Below, piece by piece: positions 48,824 to 59,100 of a DNA stretch of 64,000 nt. This stretch comes from Megalonaias nervosa (Eukaryota > Mollusca > Bivalvia > Unionida > Unionidae), in the NCBI GenBank assembly GCA_016617855.1, contig JAECUM010001127.1, positions 62,001 through 126,000 of the forward strand. The letters run 5' to 3'. A model generated the notes under the pieces. The model did not search any database and was not told the origin of the DNA. It saw only the letters and a list, made by a program, of their open reading frames with translations. Positions within the stretch are counted from its first letter, which is position 1. Every line of letters begins with the position of its first letter. Made by a program: the position numbers and the translations under genes.

Positions 48824-48832
48824 CTTTTCTTT

Positions 48833-49995
48833 CATTCCTTAAAAGGTCTGAGGAGCTATCTAAACGTTTAATTTACCGAGGCTATGACAAAGACCTGATT
48901 GCAGAGGCAACCCAAAGGGCTAAACAAACAAACCGCGATGACCTACTAAAATATGGAAAGAAGGAAAAGGCTGATAGGATACCATTTATCCTGACCTACC
49001 ATCCAGACAACCCCAAAGTAGGCAAAATCATCGGGAAATACCGGCCCATCGTGGAATCGTCGGACGCACTAAAGTTAATCCTTCCGAACAAACCTGTAGT
49101 AGCTTACCGGAGACCAAAAAACCTCAAGGACATCCTAGTCAGGGCGAAGCTAACGCCAATCACACTTAAAGACTACCCTAGTCAATCTGGCTCCTGTGGC
49201 CATAAAAGATGCAAAACCTGTCAACATATGATAAAGACCAAGACATTTTCTAGCACAGTGACTAGAGAGAAACTAAACATACATGGTCCAAACAAAACGT
49301 GCAAAACAATGTAATTTATCTCATCACATTTAAGATCTGCAGCCTTCAGTATGTCGGAGAAACTGAAAAGCTACACAGAAGGATCAACATTCATAGATCT
49401 GATAGGATGACAAAGAAGTTGTACAGAAGCCCGGTCGCAGAACACTTCTCCTCCCCTGGCTACACTTTCAATGATATAACACTTATTGCAATTGCTAACA
49501 AGCCCAAATGGAGTTCCGAAACCAGGAAAGAAAAGGAATCTTACTGGATACGCCGCTTTAGAACATTGAAACCAAGCGGTTTAAGCCAAGAAGACTAGAA
49601 AAAGACAGCCATACACAAACTATCTTTTGCAGCCGACACATTTTACTTTTGAAAAATTCTCCAAATTTGCTTAATAGCCTGCTATTACTACTATAACAAT
49701 AAAATATCCGGGATGTAATTTGCGCTTACATGAATGTACGCATAATACCAGATGTCGTTATGGCTCATCGATTTCTAGGTTAATACAAATAATTTCCAGT
49801 ATCCGCAACAAGTTGATATAAACTAGTTGAAACATAATACATTTGGAGGTTTAATTCCTGTAGAAACAGCCATGTAAAGTTTTGCAAACACTACGGTTTT
49901 TCTGTTTTATTTGTTTGTCTTGTGTATGTTTTGTATATGTCTTTGAAAAAGACTCATTAAGAGTCGAAAGCGCACAGGCAAGTTAGATACTAGTT
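48833..49995 (+). mobile_element. Penelope-like retroelement, 3' half with GIY-YIG endonuclease
   Basis: Frame 48833-49313 encodes the end of the reverse transcriptase thumb (R-G-Y-D-K-D-L-I) and the linker with zinc-binding C-G-H-K-R-C-K-T-C. After a one-base shift near 49305, frame 49299-49598 carries the GIY-YIG core (V-I-Y-L-I-T-F-K then Q-Y-V-G-E-T), R-I-N-I-H-R-S and A-E-H-F, ending E-S-Y-W-I-R-R-F-R-T-L. The 3' tail GACTCATTAAGAGTCGAAAG near 49950 is like that of Penelope elements. It is 5'-truncated at the (TA)n run. Mobilises by target-primed reverse transcription when intact; this copy is not. Confidence 0.85.
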
Positions 49996-50113
49996 TTGTA
50001 CTGTTCGTTGTCAGTTTATTGAATTTATCTTAATCAATCCCTGACTTACGTGATCCCTTGCTGGATCCAGTGCACTTGAAAGGACTGTTGTTCGCCATAT
50101 GATTTGTATTCTA

Positions 50114-50121
50114 TATATATA

Positions 50122-50170
<49 letters not shown>
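50114..50170. repeat. (AT)(GT)n(GA)n microsatellite
   Basis: Consecutive AT, GT and GA dinucleotide runs. Confidence 0.9.
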
Positions 50171-51055
50171 TAACCATATGTGTTTAAGGCATAAATCACT
50201 GAATGCTTATAACTGCAACTTTCTCGATTGAAATGAGGCAATGACTTGCTGTATCGAAAAACGTAATGTATATAATTAGCACTTGAAGAAAACCAACACC
50301 ATTATGTTGCTAGTTTGAATGTAATCGTATAATAAACCATTAGCTGTCATATAGCACTTTCGGATTACTGAACAACGTGATATATCTTGAGTTAGGCACG
50401 GAGTGTGTCAATAAGGCTTCCTGATCATCACAAGTACACTTGCATTATTCTCAGATATAACTAAAGATCGAAAGAACGTATGAGCGTTTTAACTTTCATC
50501 ACGGATAAACAAGACTCATGCTTTGTAAACTTAAGTGCTGCATGTGTACACATATTTAAACATTGTTTATGCTCAACATTAGGAAGTCTTGATTTGGCGT
50601 TGTCACATTTGTAATCTTTCATTATGAGGTTATCAGATTTTTGAGTCAGCTATTTGGGGACACAGCTGTAGCTTTTCGAGGACAATTAATTAGCATTGAT
50701 AATGAAAGAGAGGTGGTTAATCCAATCCAAATCCTCGTAAGATTCGCTTGTTTTATCAGTTTAGACACCACGTGATTGTCCTGTTCTAAATCAGTCTCTT
50801 TAGTTTCAGACTAGGCAGAGATCAGCAATCAAACTGAAATGAGTATAAAATTACATTTTTATATGGTTCTGAAGTCCTATAGGTGAAATAATACTAATTG
50901 GTTTACAACATGCTTGTATTGCTCTTTACGAGTTGACACATATCGTGTGCTTTTATCACTTCCACATGTTCGTCCGGTGCTGAGTTGATTGGCCACATGT
51001 AGATCAAAACTATGAAGACTACCCACAACACATTCCCTAGTAACCCAAGCATCCA
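50171..51055. other. AT-rich sequence, no feature recognised
   Basis: No coding or repeat feature could be supported. Confidence 0.4.
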
Positions 51056-51059
51056 CACC

Positions 51060-51241
51060 GTTCAGCAATTAGGGAAAAACTGCGTTCTCTTGGTACTAAC
51101 GTTTCTACACAATTTCCTATGAACGTTCTAAAGCAGCATTACATAGACAATGATGAAAAAGACTTTCCATTTCCAATGACAGCCTCGGGACTCGGGACTG
51201 CGACAAGTGATAGGGAAATCAAGCAGGTAATATGATGTTCG

Positions 51242-51328
<87 letters not shown>

Positions 51329-51500
51329 TAGTCACTCATGCAGAAAGTATAGACATGGCACTCATTTCAGATCTCCATCTGCCACTTCCTGAAACTCGAA
51401 TTAGTAGCGATATAGTTAGTCATGGAAGTTATGCGGCCAGTGCGCAAAATCCAATTAAATTGTATTTCGGTATGGTATTTTACTTGCGCAGTCACATAAA
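51060..51500 (+). pseudogene. Unidentified coding remnant split by a microsatellite
   Basis: The plus frame 51060-51237 is open for 58 codons with ordinary amino-acid texture (I-R-E-K-L-R-S-L-G-T-N-V-S). It ends CAGGTAATATGA, where either the stop or a splice donor could end it. After the (CA)n(TA)n run at 51246-51327, a further stretch to 51500 (D-L-H-L-P-L-P-E-T-R-I) continues in an open frame. No family recognised. Confidence 0.3.
51246..51327. repeat. (CA)n(TA)n microsatellite
   Basis: CA run followed by TA run, about 82 bp. Confidence 0.95.
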
Positions 51501-52084
51501 TTGAGCAACAAACCGTTTTTGAATTGAGTAAAGCAGAAATCAGTGCAACTAATAACAGTGATAGACAGGTGGTTCAACAATAGAAAACGTTGGGAAGAAA
51601 CACAGCAGCTGCACTTGCCCACACAGTGGTGTCTTGTGAAACTGTCTCTCGAAATTCAACTAACACTCGATGTGGTTTCAAAGAGCTTACGAAGACATAA
51701 CAATTGGTAAGCAATCTAATATCGCCACATTTATTCCTAGTTTCAAAATTGACAGCAGTGATCAGAATATGCGTTCTTGAAGTCTTTCAGATCCCCGATC
51801 CAACGAACGTCTATCAATGAACAAATGTTACCTCATTACGGAAGTACAAATATTGTCTTCAGTCTATACGAAATGCCACCAAATATTTGATGCCTATGGG
51901 GTATTAAAATTTGCAATGCATTTCAATACATCTTTTACAAAGACCAAATTCCGTTTTATCTCAAACATCAGCAGCTTTGAAACATTATAACACGTATGTC
52001 AACTGCGTGAGGAACAAAGCTGATTTTCAGTTATTTATTGGATAACTAAAAGCATCTATGATCTATGTCAGTATATTGCACATT

Positions 52085-52616
52085 CAAAGAGCAGAAAGGG
52101 GAACCTCTAACAATGGTATTTAATAGTCCAATTATTGAAAAAGAACGGATTCTACTGGAAGAAATTTATTTCCTAATAGACATGATAAATCCAGGTACGA
52201 AAACATTAAACCGCACCCGGGAAATAAATTGTTTAAAGTAGGATCCATCCCCACAGCTCAATCAACAACAAAATAAATACCGAGTGGAGCCGCCAACCCC
52301 CCGCTCATCACCACCATGAAATTAATTAGAAACAGTATAATATTAATACATAAGATTGTACAGAATCACTGCAAATGACTCTACATGTGAGGAACGACCC
52401 GTTGTGGCCAGCAATGTGTCAATGAATATTGTTGGATACATGCCGATTGTGCGCGATGGGGTGACGGTTCTGTTCTATGTAACCGATGCGGGGTTGGTGT
52501 ACGATAGAAAATTTCAATGTGCAAGCAACATGGTGGGCCCGAACAGCAATGGAAACTTTAGTATGAATATTCCAAACTACATCAAGCGAAGAAATAATGT
52601 TAGAGATATCAATTAA
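52085..52616 (+). pseudogene. Unidentified virus-like coding remnant, copy 1 of an inverted duplicate
   Basis: The plus frame 52356-52616 gives 86 codons ending in I-K-R-R-N-N-V-R-D-I-N. Upstream, other frames carry related coding texture (R-I-L-L-E-E-I near 52145, then V-G-S-I-P-T-A near 52238). The sequence aligns with the reverse complement of 57453-58045 along about 530 bp. Shared words include GTGTCAATGAATA, CAAGCAACATGGT, AGCAATGG/TGCAATGG and ATGTTAGAGATAT, which argues for a real ancestral gene. No family recognised. Confidence 0.45.
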
Positions 52617-52717
52617 GTCTACTTAATTATACACCTCTTGTCGACTGAACCGCAGATATCGAAGAAAGTTAACATCGTCTTGGATTTTATCATCAAGCCG
52701 TAACAAAAACAGAATAA

Positions 52718-53146
52718 TCATAGGATAGGGGAACTCCATTGATGTGGATTAGATGTGTGACCAAGTAAAATGAAATTACAATTACAAAGTAAAATACATT
52801 TTAAATTTTCTATTGTCAAATGGTGATATTGACTAAAAGAACACAATAGTGTTATTGCGCAATCAACTGCGCCGCCGCAGTCGCCACTGCCCCACCTGAT
52901 CAAAGTTTTTATCGAAGATTCTCCAAGGCCAAAATGGTACCCAGCAGTGGGTATTTCAATGGTATGACTTAATGGATGGTAATTGTGACCTTCGAATAAT
53001 CTAGTCCTGTGATATTTGTTATTCGCCCTTGAAATTAGAATTGATTGCCTCGATTTCGTAAGAGCTATAAGAGATTCACATGACGTGCCACTCATGAGAA
53101 GCGACTCCATCACTGACAGCGCAGATTCTCTATGAAAAAAGAACAA
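52718..53146 (-). pseudogene. Unidentified minus-strand frame, 142 codons
   Basis: Open frame with ordinary composition; features a Cys/Ser-rich centre (G-S-G-D-C-G-G-A-V-D-C-A). No recognised domain. It lies in the minus-strand series 52.7-56.5 kb, and the next frame (53377-53159) ends 12 nt before its start. Confidence 0.3.
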
Positions 53147-53158
53147 GTCAATTATTAG

Positions 53159-53377
53159 CTAGTAAACCTTCAAACGGTGCCGATGGAGTCGTGCCAGTGC
53201 AATTTCGAGTGCACGCCCATTCGGCGCAGTAAACGCGTTGGGATATATAATATCAAATTCAGGTTTTGTCGTGAACACCGATACCAAAGTGGTCGTGCTC
53301 GGATTTGTATTTGCAATTATGCCATCAAGTCGTGAAATTATTCCATTGTGAAAATATTTATATTGGAGTTTTAACAC
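53159..53377 (-). pseudogene. Unidentified minus-strand frame, 72 codons
   Basis: Contains K-P-E-F-D-I-I-Y-P-N-A-F then G-R-A-L-E-I-A-L-A-R-L-H-R-H-R, a strongly protein-like pattern. No family recognised. Confidence 0.35.
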
Positions 53378-53689
53378 TCTAAAGCAGGCGCTCTAATTCG
53401 GTCACGGTTGATTGATTTATCGATCACTGAACACGTCATCTTATATTGATTTATCAATCACATCGTTGTCCAACGCGAGGTACGAAGTAGGTTCCATGAC
53501 GCTGCTGGTGTACAACTGCTGACAGATTGCTCACATAGTGAGAATTGCTGCCGGTGCGCAACTTTTCCAAGATAGTTTCTAATTGATCAACGGCACCTAA
53601 TAAATAAGCCGTCAACCAGTAATCGGTACTCTGGGAGGACCGCTAGCGGTACTCGTGCAATTGGTTGTCATGACTTTTTTTCTGGCCAG

Positions 53690-53995
53690 CAACTCTTGTG
53701 CCGGTTTTTCTGGGGGTCTTTTTGCCTGGCATTGAGCCTGAGGGCTCCACTAAAGCCAGGCTTGATCGACGTACCAGGGTCAGAGCGTATTGGGGGTGGG
53801 GGTAGGTGTTACATCTCTCAAAATTTAGGCCAGCCTGGATTATCCTTAGTAACCTGCTTTGCCCCGGTAAGCTATCGAAGGACCCATTTGTACAAAATGT
53901 CGCGTGATTTTGAATTTTGTCCTGGCAATAAACGATGCCTGTGGTTGCCTTACTCTTTCCAGGCTAATTCTATGAGTTCTGAAGACTTGTTCTAG
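53690..53995. other. GC-richer segment, unidentified
   Basis: A 99-codon plus frame is open here (53696-53995), but the sequence (CCAGGCTTGATCGACG, GGGGGTGGGGGTAGG) looks like a dispersed repeat fragment rather than a gene. Confidence 0.25.
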
Positions 53996-54014
53996 CTGTC
54001 ATACTCCTTAAAAT

Positions 54015-54320
54015 GTTCAAAAGTTGCGGTCAATTCCGGTTAAACTCGGGTGGTTCCTCACGTGCAAACATGCTAATGATATCGCGCACCAACATCGCGG
54101 ATTCTTCTACGTGAGTTGCCGCCGTGATGGTTTCTCTGATTTGTTCTATTAAATGGACAGTCGCGTCTCTGATATCTCTAACGCAAAGCCACTGCTGATG
54201 CCATAGCAATTTCTGTCGACGTCTTAATCAAATGGGCAAATGTCTGCACGAATTCCGTGGTGAGATCTTCACGGGTCAATTTACTTGATTGTAATTGTTG
54301 TTTAACTGCATTGAGCACAA
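54015..54320 (-). pseudogene. Unidentified helical protein remnant, one frameshift
   Basis: Minus strand: T-R-E-D-L-T-T-E-F-V-Q-T-F-A-H-L-I from about 54290, shifted frame near 54190, then D-A-T-V-H-L-I-E-Q-I-R-E-T-I and M-L-V-R-D-I-I-S-M-F-A. Predicted all-alpha and amphipathic. No family recognised. Confidence 0.35.
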
Positions 54321-54432
54321 GTAAATATCAATACAATGATACCAGGCAATCCTGTTAGTCGTTCTAGCAGTGATTCATCACCACTCATCAAATTCATCAC
54401 TACCATTTACTAAACGTTGAACTCTCATTAAG

Positions 54433-54645
54433 TCACAATATCGACTTCATTGAGTATATTTCATCAATTTCAACTCTGTATCGCACCAACATTGACATTG
54501 GTGTGATAAACAACACAAGAGGGGTCGCTTGTACGTGTGAAACGAAATTTTCGAAACGATACTTATGATCCATATCGCCGGAACACCATGTGGCAAGAAT
54601 ATTTCCCAGCATATGCGAGTCCACCACATTCAACACGAATAGCAT
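54433..54645 (-). pseudogene. Unidentified minus-strand frame, 70 codons
   Basis: Contains D-M-D-H-K-Y-R-F-E-N-F-V-S-H-V and P-L-V-L-F-I-T-P-M-S-M-L. A related open stretch just upstream (54764-54940: S-H-E-D-I-T-E-F-I-S-D-F-D-G) may be an earlier part of the same protein, separated by TGA-TAA and shifts. No family recognised. Confidence 0.3.
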
Positions 54646-55028
54646 ATTGGGGTTGTCCCTGATGACCTATGGAATCTGCCTGTATCGTTGTGGCAGATAA
54701 ATAACGAGGTTGTTTTGTGTCTGTCACGAGAACATATTTTTGGAGTGCTTAACTTGTTTTTTTATCATGACATCGTCGTACATCCCACGTTATTAACTCC
54801 CCCATCGATGTCCCCAATAGACGGCGCGCCATCAAAGTCGCTGATAAATTCAGTAATGTCTTCGTGCGATATTTCCTTTGCGGCTAAGTTGTAGTCTAGC
54901 AGGACATTATAACATAGCTGATGATGTGAGGTTGGCGCGACCAGATATAACTTGTCTGTTTATTTTGAGCATTCTAATAACGAGGTTAAGTAGCAACTGA
55001 GTGTTACCAGGCTGAGGCGGCTGTATGA

Positions 55029-55805
55029 TTATTGCGCGAATACTATGTGGCAAGGCTTCTTGATGTTTGACTGGTGTGGGTTTTTTGTCAGGTCAATATC
55101 AAGTACAAGCTCGCTGATTGAGATTCGCGTAAGTTCATTTGTAGACTGACAAAAACTCTCGAAGTATGGCAGACATTTTCCACATCCAAGAAAACTAGCA
55201 AGGTAAAACGCGGCCATGTCTTTGGAGAAAATGTCGTCGAGGCAGTAATCGGTATTCAAATGACCACCATTTTCATATTCCACGCAAAGATCGTTAGATG
55301 TCCTCGATAGAAACTTTCCGTAGTTGTATTTTTTTTTTTTTATGGTTTTTTCGTTCGTGAAAAATACGGGACCAGATACATCTGTAAATAAATTTTCAGC
55401 TAGATCATTGATCTCATCGACATCTTCGGTGTATTTCGAGGCGATTGATACCAACCCGTAGTGAATTTCATCCTTGTGGTAACAGTCTCCATTGGGAAGC
55501 ACAAATTGATCAAAACCACTTTCACGGCGGTCACAACTGATAAGTAATCAAACCGACTCCTGGTTGATTTTAAGAATGTTCGCTATAGCCTCATAAACGC
55601 CGCAAGAATATTCTTCAATCTGCGTTGGAGTAGAAATTGCAGTGCAGACGACCAAGTATGTGCGTTGTGGTAGATACTCTTGTGACTCTACCATGCTTAT
55701 ATGGTCCAGAATCATGAAGAGCTTCGCCGGGTATTGCCGTGGCAATGATAGGATATTTCAACTAGCGTTACAACGCGGGTACGTCGCTGATTTTACCGCC
55801 ATCGC
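55029..55805 (-). pseudogene. Unidentified ~240-codon protein with in-frame TGA stops
   Basis: One frame runs from about 55805 to 55029, interrupted only by TGA codons near 55760 and at 55550-55548. Protein texture is unbroken on both sides of each. The C-terminal part has a K-K-K-K linker, a C-G-K-C pair, and near the end E-L-V-L-D-I-D-L, which resembles the hhhDhD motif of archaeo-eukaryotic primases; this alone does not establish a primase. Both stops are one C-to-T step from CGA (Arg), fitting methylated-CpG decay. Other explanations: recoding, or two separate genes. Confidence 0.4.
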
Positions 55806-55853
55806 GCCTCACCCTCTCTTCCCAGTTAGGTATCTTCACATACCGAAATTCGG

Positions 55854-56509
55854 TTAAACCACTACCAAGTGCTGCACCAACAAAATACTCAGTAGCACGA
55901 GCAGCCACACAATGTATTGTACCAGTCTCATTGGGGTTAGTGCATCGAGATTTGGTTTATTCATCACGTAAATTCGATATACAACTGCTTTGACCGGATA
56001 TGCATTGTTGTAGTAAACATCATCGATTCTCATCGACATCTCACGAGGAGACGGCGACGTTAGGGTGATGAAGACTGACCACTTTTACGCTCTTCACGTA
56101 TTAGATCATTTTTGTCTATGATCACACACTCGCTGCTGAAACTGTCATAGCTAGCACATTTAAGTCTGAGAAAGAATATACGGGATGGCGGATGGCAGCA
56201 GATTAACATTTCCACGAGCCTTCGTTTGGTTCGTGCGAGCATTATGGATGATATATGGTCGTTCTGCTCAATAATCCTTATGGAATACACGTAAGAAGCA
56301 CTTTCAACTTTAAAGTATCGTTTTGCACCACGATAATATGCATGAAGCTCTGAAATTTCGTTTGGAATTTTTACTCTGTGAGGAACTTCCTTGTCAATAT
56401 CATACAGAGCGTTAACGATCTCAACAGTTTCGATTTTGGGATAGTCCTTGGAATTCTTTCCTGGTGTAACCGTTTCCAATTCCTTGATCACGAAGCACGA
56501 AGCATGAAG
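55854..56509 (-). pseudogene. Unidentified single-pass membrane protein remnant, one frameshift
   Basis: Frame 56491-56060 (143 codons, open a few codons further up to about 56509) loses its texture at about 56085. The neighbouring frame continues with W-S-V-F-I-T-L-T-S-P and R-I-D-D-V-Y-Y-N, and ends at 55854 in a 20-residue hydrophobic segment (Y-I-V-W-L-L-V-L-L-S-I-L-L-V). Together about 210 residues with a C-terminal transmembrane anchor, as in some viral envelope or membrane proteins. No family recognised. Being the most upstream minus-strand unit, it may head the series running down to 52.7 kb. Confidence 0.4.
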
Positions 56510-56579
56510 AATCTTTCACAATCGCTGACGAAGATCATTGTGAATTGGAACGCTTCCAGGGATATTTGTTTTCACTGAT

Positions 56580-57033
56580 CTCAAAATACATGCCCAACGA
56601 TCTTATTAGCATATCAAATTCGTATTATTTGTTGGCTTTTCTTAAAGATTATATGTTATGTACATCTTGTTTTGTACTTGACCTTGTCCAAAATCAAGTT
56701 TAATGGTGTACTTGACCAGTGACATCTATTTTTTTAATAACATAATACATACCTAATATTTCTAGAAGATCATAGATAGAATATTCAGATCATTATCAAC
56801 GAAATATGTTTATTGGAATCTTCGTCTAGGGTATCAGTTTAACACTTGGCGATTCCTAATCTTGTTGAGAACTTTTAATGTTTTGCAGAGAGGAAACTGA
56901 CATACATCCTGACTCTTTATTGTGTCATAACTTTTTATATCAATGTTGCTTTCTTGACAATTTACTAATTCTCTCCTTAACATCCAAAGCAGAATCAGTA
57001 GTATTGTTGTGTTGAGCTGAATTAATTTATTCA
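56580..57033. other. AT-rich sequence between cargo genes and the right foldback arm
   Basis: A minus frame 57046-56834 begins inside the arm and has a hydrophobic N-terminus; it is likely fortuitous. Confidence 0.35.
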
Positions 57034-57452
57034 AATTAGTAATCACTGGAATTACAAAGTACTTAATAATCTTCTTGGATTAAAACCTTAATTTCGACGT
57101 ATAGTGAATTCTTTCTAGGTCATTTTGGATTATATTATTGTGATACATCGAAAGATTGTTCTCCACGTTCCAGACCATTGGCAAATTAGCACGTTCGAGA
57201 CAACAGGAACCTCAAACACATTCAATATTGAAATTTATTTGGAATACTACTGGAAGTTATATAGAACTTCATACATTTGGAACTAATATAGAGCATTTTG
57301 GAAATTTTTGGATATAATTCACAATACTGTAAGGTTTTTTTTGTATTTTCACCTTATATATTCTAGGGAAATAAATTATTTGTTGAATTTTACAAAAATG
57401 TTTGGTTTTCGCTCTTTTCTGTTACTAAGTGTAAGACCATAGAGTCGTGACA
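57034..57452. repeat. Family F foldback arm, right orientation
   Basis: Inverted relative to 48412-48768: inner end TTCAAATTAGTAATCACTGG, then TTGTGATACATCG, CACAATACTGTAAGG, TATTCTAGGGAAATAAATTA, CGCTCTTTTCTGTTACT, and the outer end AAGACCATAGAGTCGTGACA. It directly abuts the minus-strand copy of the 52.1-52.6 kb gene remnant. Confidence 0.7.
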
Positions 57453-58045
57453 ATATATATCTCTAACATGATTTTTCACCTCGAAGCAGTTTAGAGGATC
57501 CATTGCAGTTCGCACCAACCATGTTGCTTGGACAATGGAGTTTTCCCTCTTACGCCAAACCCAACATTGGTTTATTGAAACAAGTCTTCCACCCCATGCA
57601 CTCGGTCGGCATGTGTCCAACACTATTCATTGACACACTGCTACCTGCGACAGATAGTCGCCCCCAAGTGGAGCAATTTGCATTGAGTCATTCCGATTAT
57701 ATATATATATATATATATATATAATGTTTCTAATTAACGTCATTGAGTCGGGAGAATAGCAATCGAAGGGGGATTCCGCTAGTGTTTGTTTCATTATTTA
57801 ATGGGCTGGGGGACGGATCCTACTGGAAAACAATTATTTCCCTTTTACTGTTTAATGCATTCATGATTGGATGCATAGTAACCATATTAATCATATCCAG
57901 TAAGATCCGTCCTTTTGTAAATAGGTCCGTAAAATACCATGTTGCACGTTACCCCTCAACCCTCTTGTTGCTCACACCTTTTCTGTCCCTTTACTACTGT
58001 TTAAATTGTATACATGGAATACACCTCAGTCATAGCAGATCAGCC
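57453..58045 (-). pseudogene. Unidentified virus-like coding remnant, copy 2 of an inverted duplicate
   Basis: Its reverse complement aligns with 52085-52616 through most of its length, broken by an (AT)n run at 57698-57724. Shared words include AGTAGGATCC, GTTAATTAGAAACA, AATGACTC and GTGTCAATGAATA. The copy stops at the outer end of the foldback arm (57452), six bases short of the end of copy 1's frame. Frames on the opposite strand (57503-57724 and 57743-58048, the latter hydrophobic) are not supported by copy 1. Confidence 0.5.
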
Positions 58046-58348
58046 TAGGTATGATGGATTTGTCAATGAATAGTGTTAGACAGATTTTAAGAACCAAGAG
58101 GTTTGTAACACCATCAACACCATACGAGACTGTATCATGCATAACTGCCCTTTCGTGCATTGCAGTTAAAGAATACACTGATGAAAACGATAGACCGACA
58201 GCTAATTTCAGGAATGAGCCCACTCGTCAAACATCTGGCAAAATAAACATATGTTGACTCCGATTGTGTCCTTAAATTTATACTGATATTCCCTGACTGC
58301 AGCAGGAACTGGTAAACTTATTGTATTTGATTAATATTACAATTTTTA

Positions 58349-58690
58349 GATGATTTAACTTTCAAGGATCTACATTCAGTTTGTGGAAGAAGGGCAATGG
58401 CACTATTCATTAGTCTTAGGGTCGCCATTGCTTCTTGTAAAACTTTAGGACCTACGACAGCCATCGAATATCTTCACATTATGTTAGATATGAAAAATGG
58501 TGGCACGCTTATCACACCATACACTGAGTACATTCAAAACATGAGTAGTGTGAACAATTTTCAACAACTACAACACATATTAGGATACTTTAATGCTGCT
58601 GTTAGAGTTATCGTGCCGCGCCGTTCTTTCGTGCAACGTTTAGTTAACTTAGTCTCACCAGTGAAAGAAATGTATCGCTACATATAACTG
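58349..58690 (+). pseudogene. Reverse transcriptase fragment, DIRS/YR-retroelement type
   Basis: F-L-D-D-L (the YxDD catalytic motif with F for Y) near 58350, G-P-T-T-A-I-E-Y-L-H-I-M-L-D near 58450, then L-Q-H-I-L-G-Y-F-N-A-A-V-R-V-I-V-P-R-R-S-F-V near 58570-58640. This is the order of the palm end and thumb of DIRS-like and related reverse transcriptases. The frame is open for over 100 codons to TAA at 58685. Isolated fragment; no terminal repeats seen. Confidence 0.65.
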
Positions 58691-58836
58691 GATGACTGCT
58701 GACAAGAACAATTAAATATATGACATTATTTCAACGCAACTGGAATACCTTACTATTTGTTCCTTGTGCTAGAGTCTTTGCCTCATTGACCTGCAACAAC
58801 ATGCTAATGCTTCATCCACAGTAGGTTGCGTTGGTT

Positions 58837-59086
58837 GTTGTTGTTGTTGTGGGGCTTAACGCCATTTTTCAGCACACGATAGGCTATACATGGCGGCCAG
58901 TATTAACGGTGGAGGAAGAAACCGGGAAATCCCCGGAAAGAACCACCGACCCACGAGAAGCTACTGGCAAGCTTTCTCACATATCCACATTCACCGAATC
59001 CTAGACTCGAACCCACGCAGATAGAGGTGAGATGGCAGTGATCCGTAACGGAGAGCGCTTTAGACCACTCGACCACTCGGGGCCCC
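58837..59086 (-). mobile_element. tRNA-derived SINE (copy 2) with 14-bp target duplication
   Basis: Same family as 5688-5936: minus strand begins GGGGCCCCGAGTGGTCGAGT with A-box and a GGGTTCGAGTCTAGG B-box, and ends in (AAC)n. Flanking direct repeats AGGTTGCGTTGGTT lie at 58823-58836 and 59087-59100. Better preserved than copy 1. Confidence 0.95.
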
Positions 59087-59100
59087 AGGTTGCGTTGGTT

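Noticed and set aside
57743..58048. 101-codon plus-strand frame with two hydrophobic segments
   Set aside because: The opposite strand is homologous to the coding remnant at 52.1-52.6 kb, so the membrane-like frame is probably its antisense shadow.
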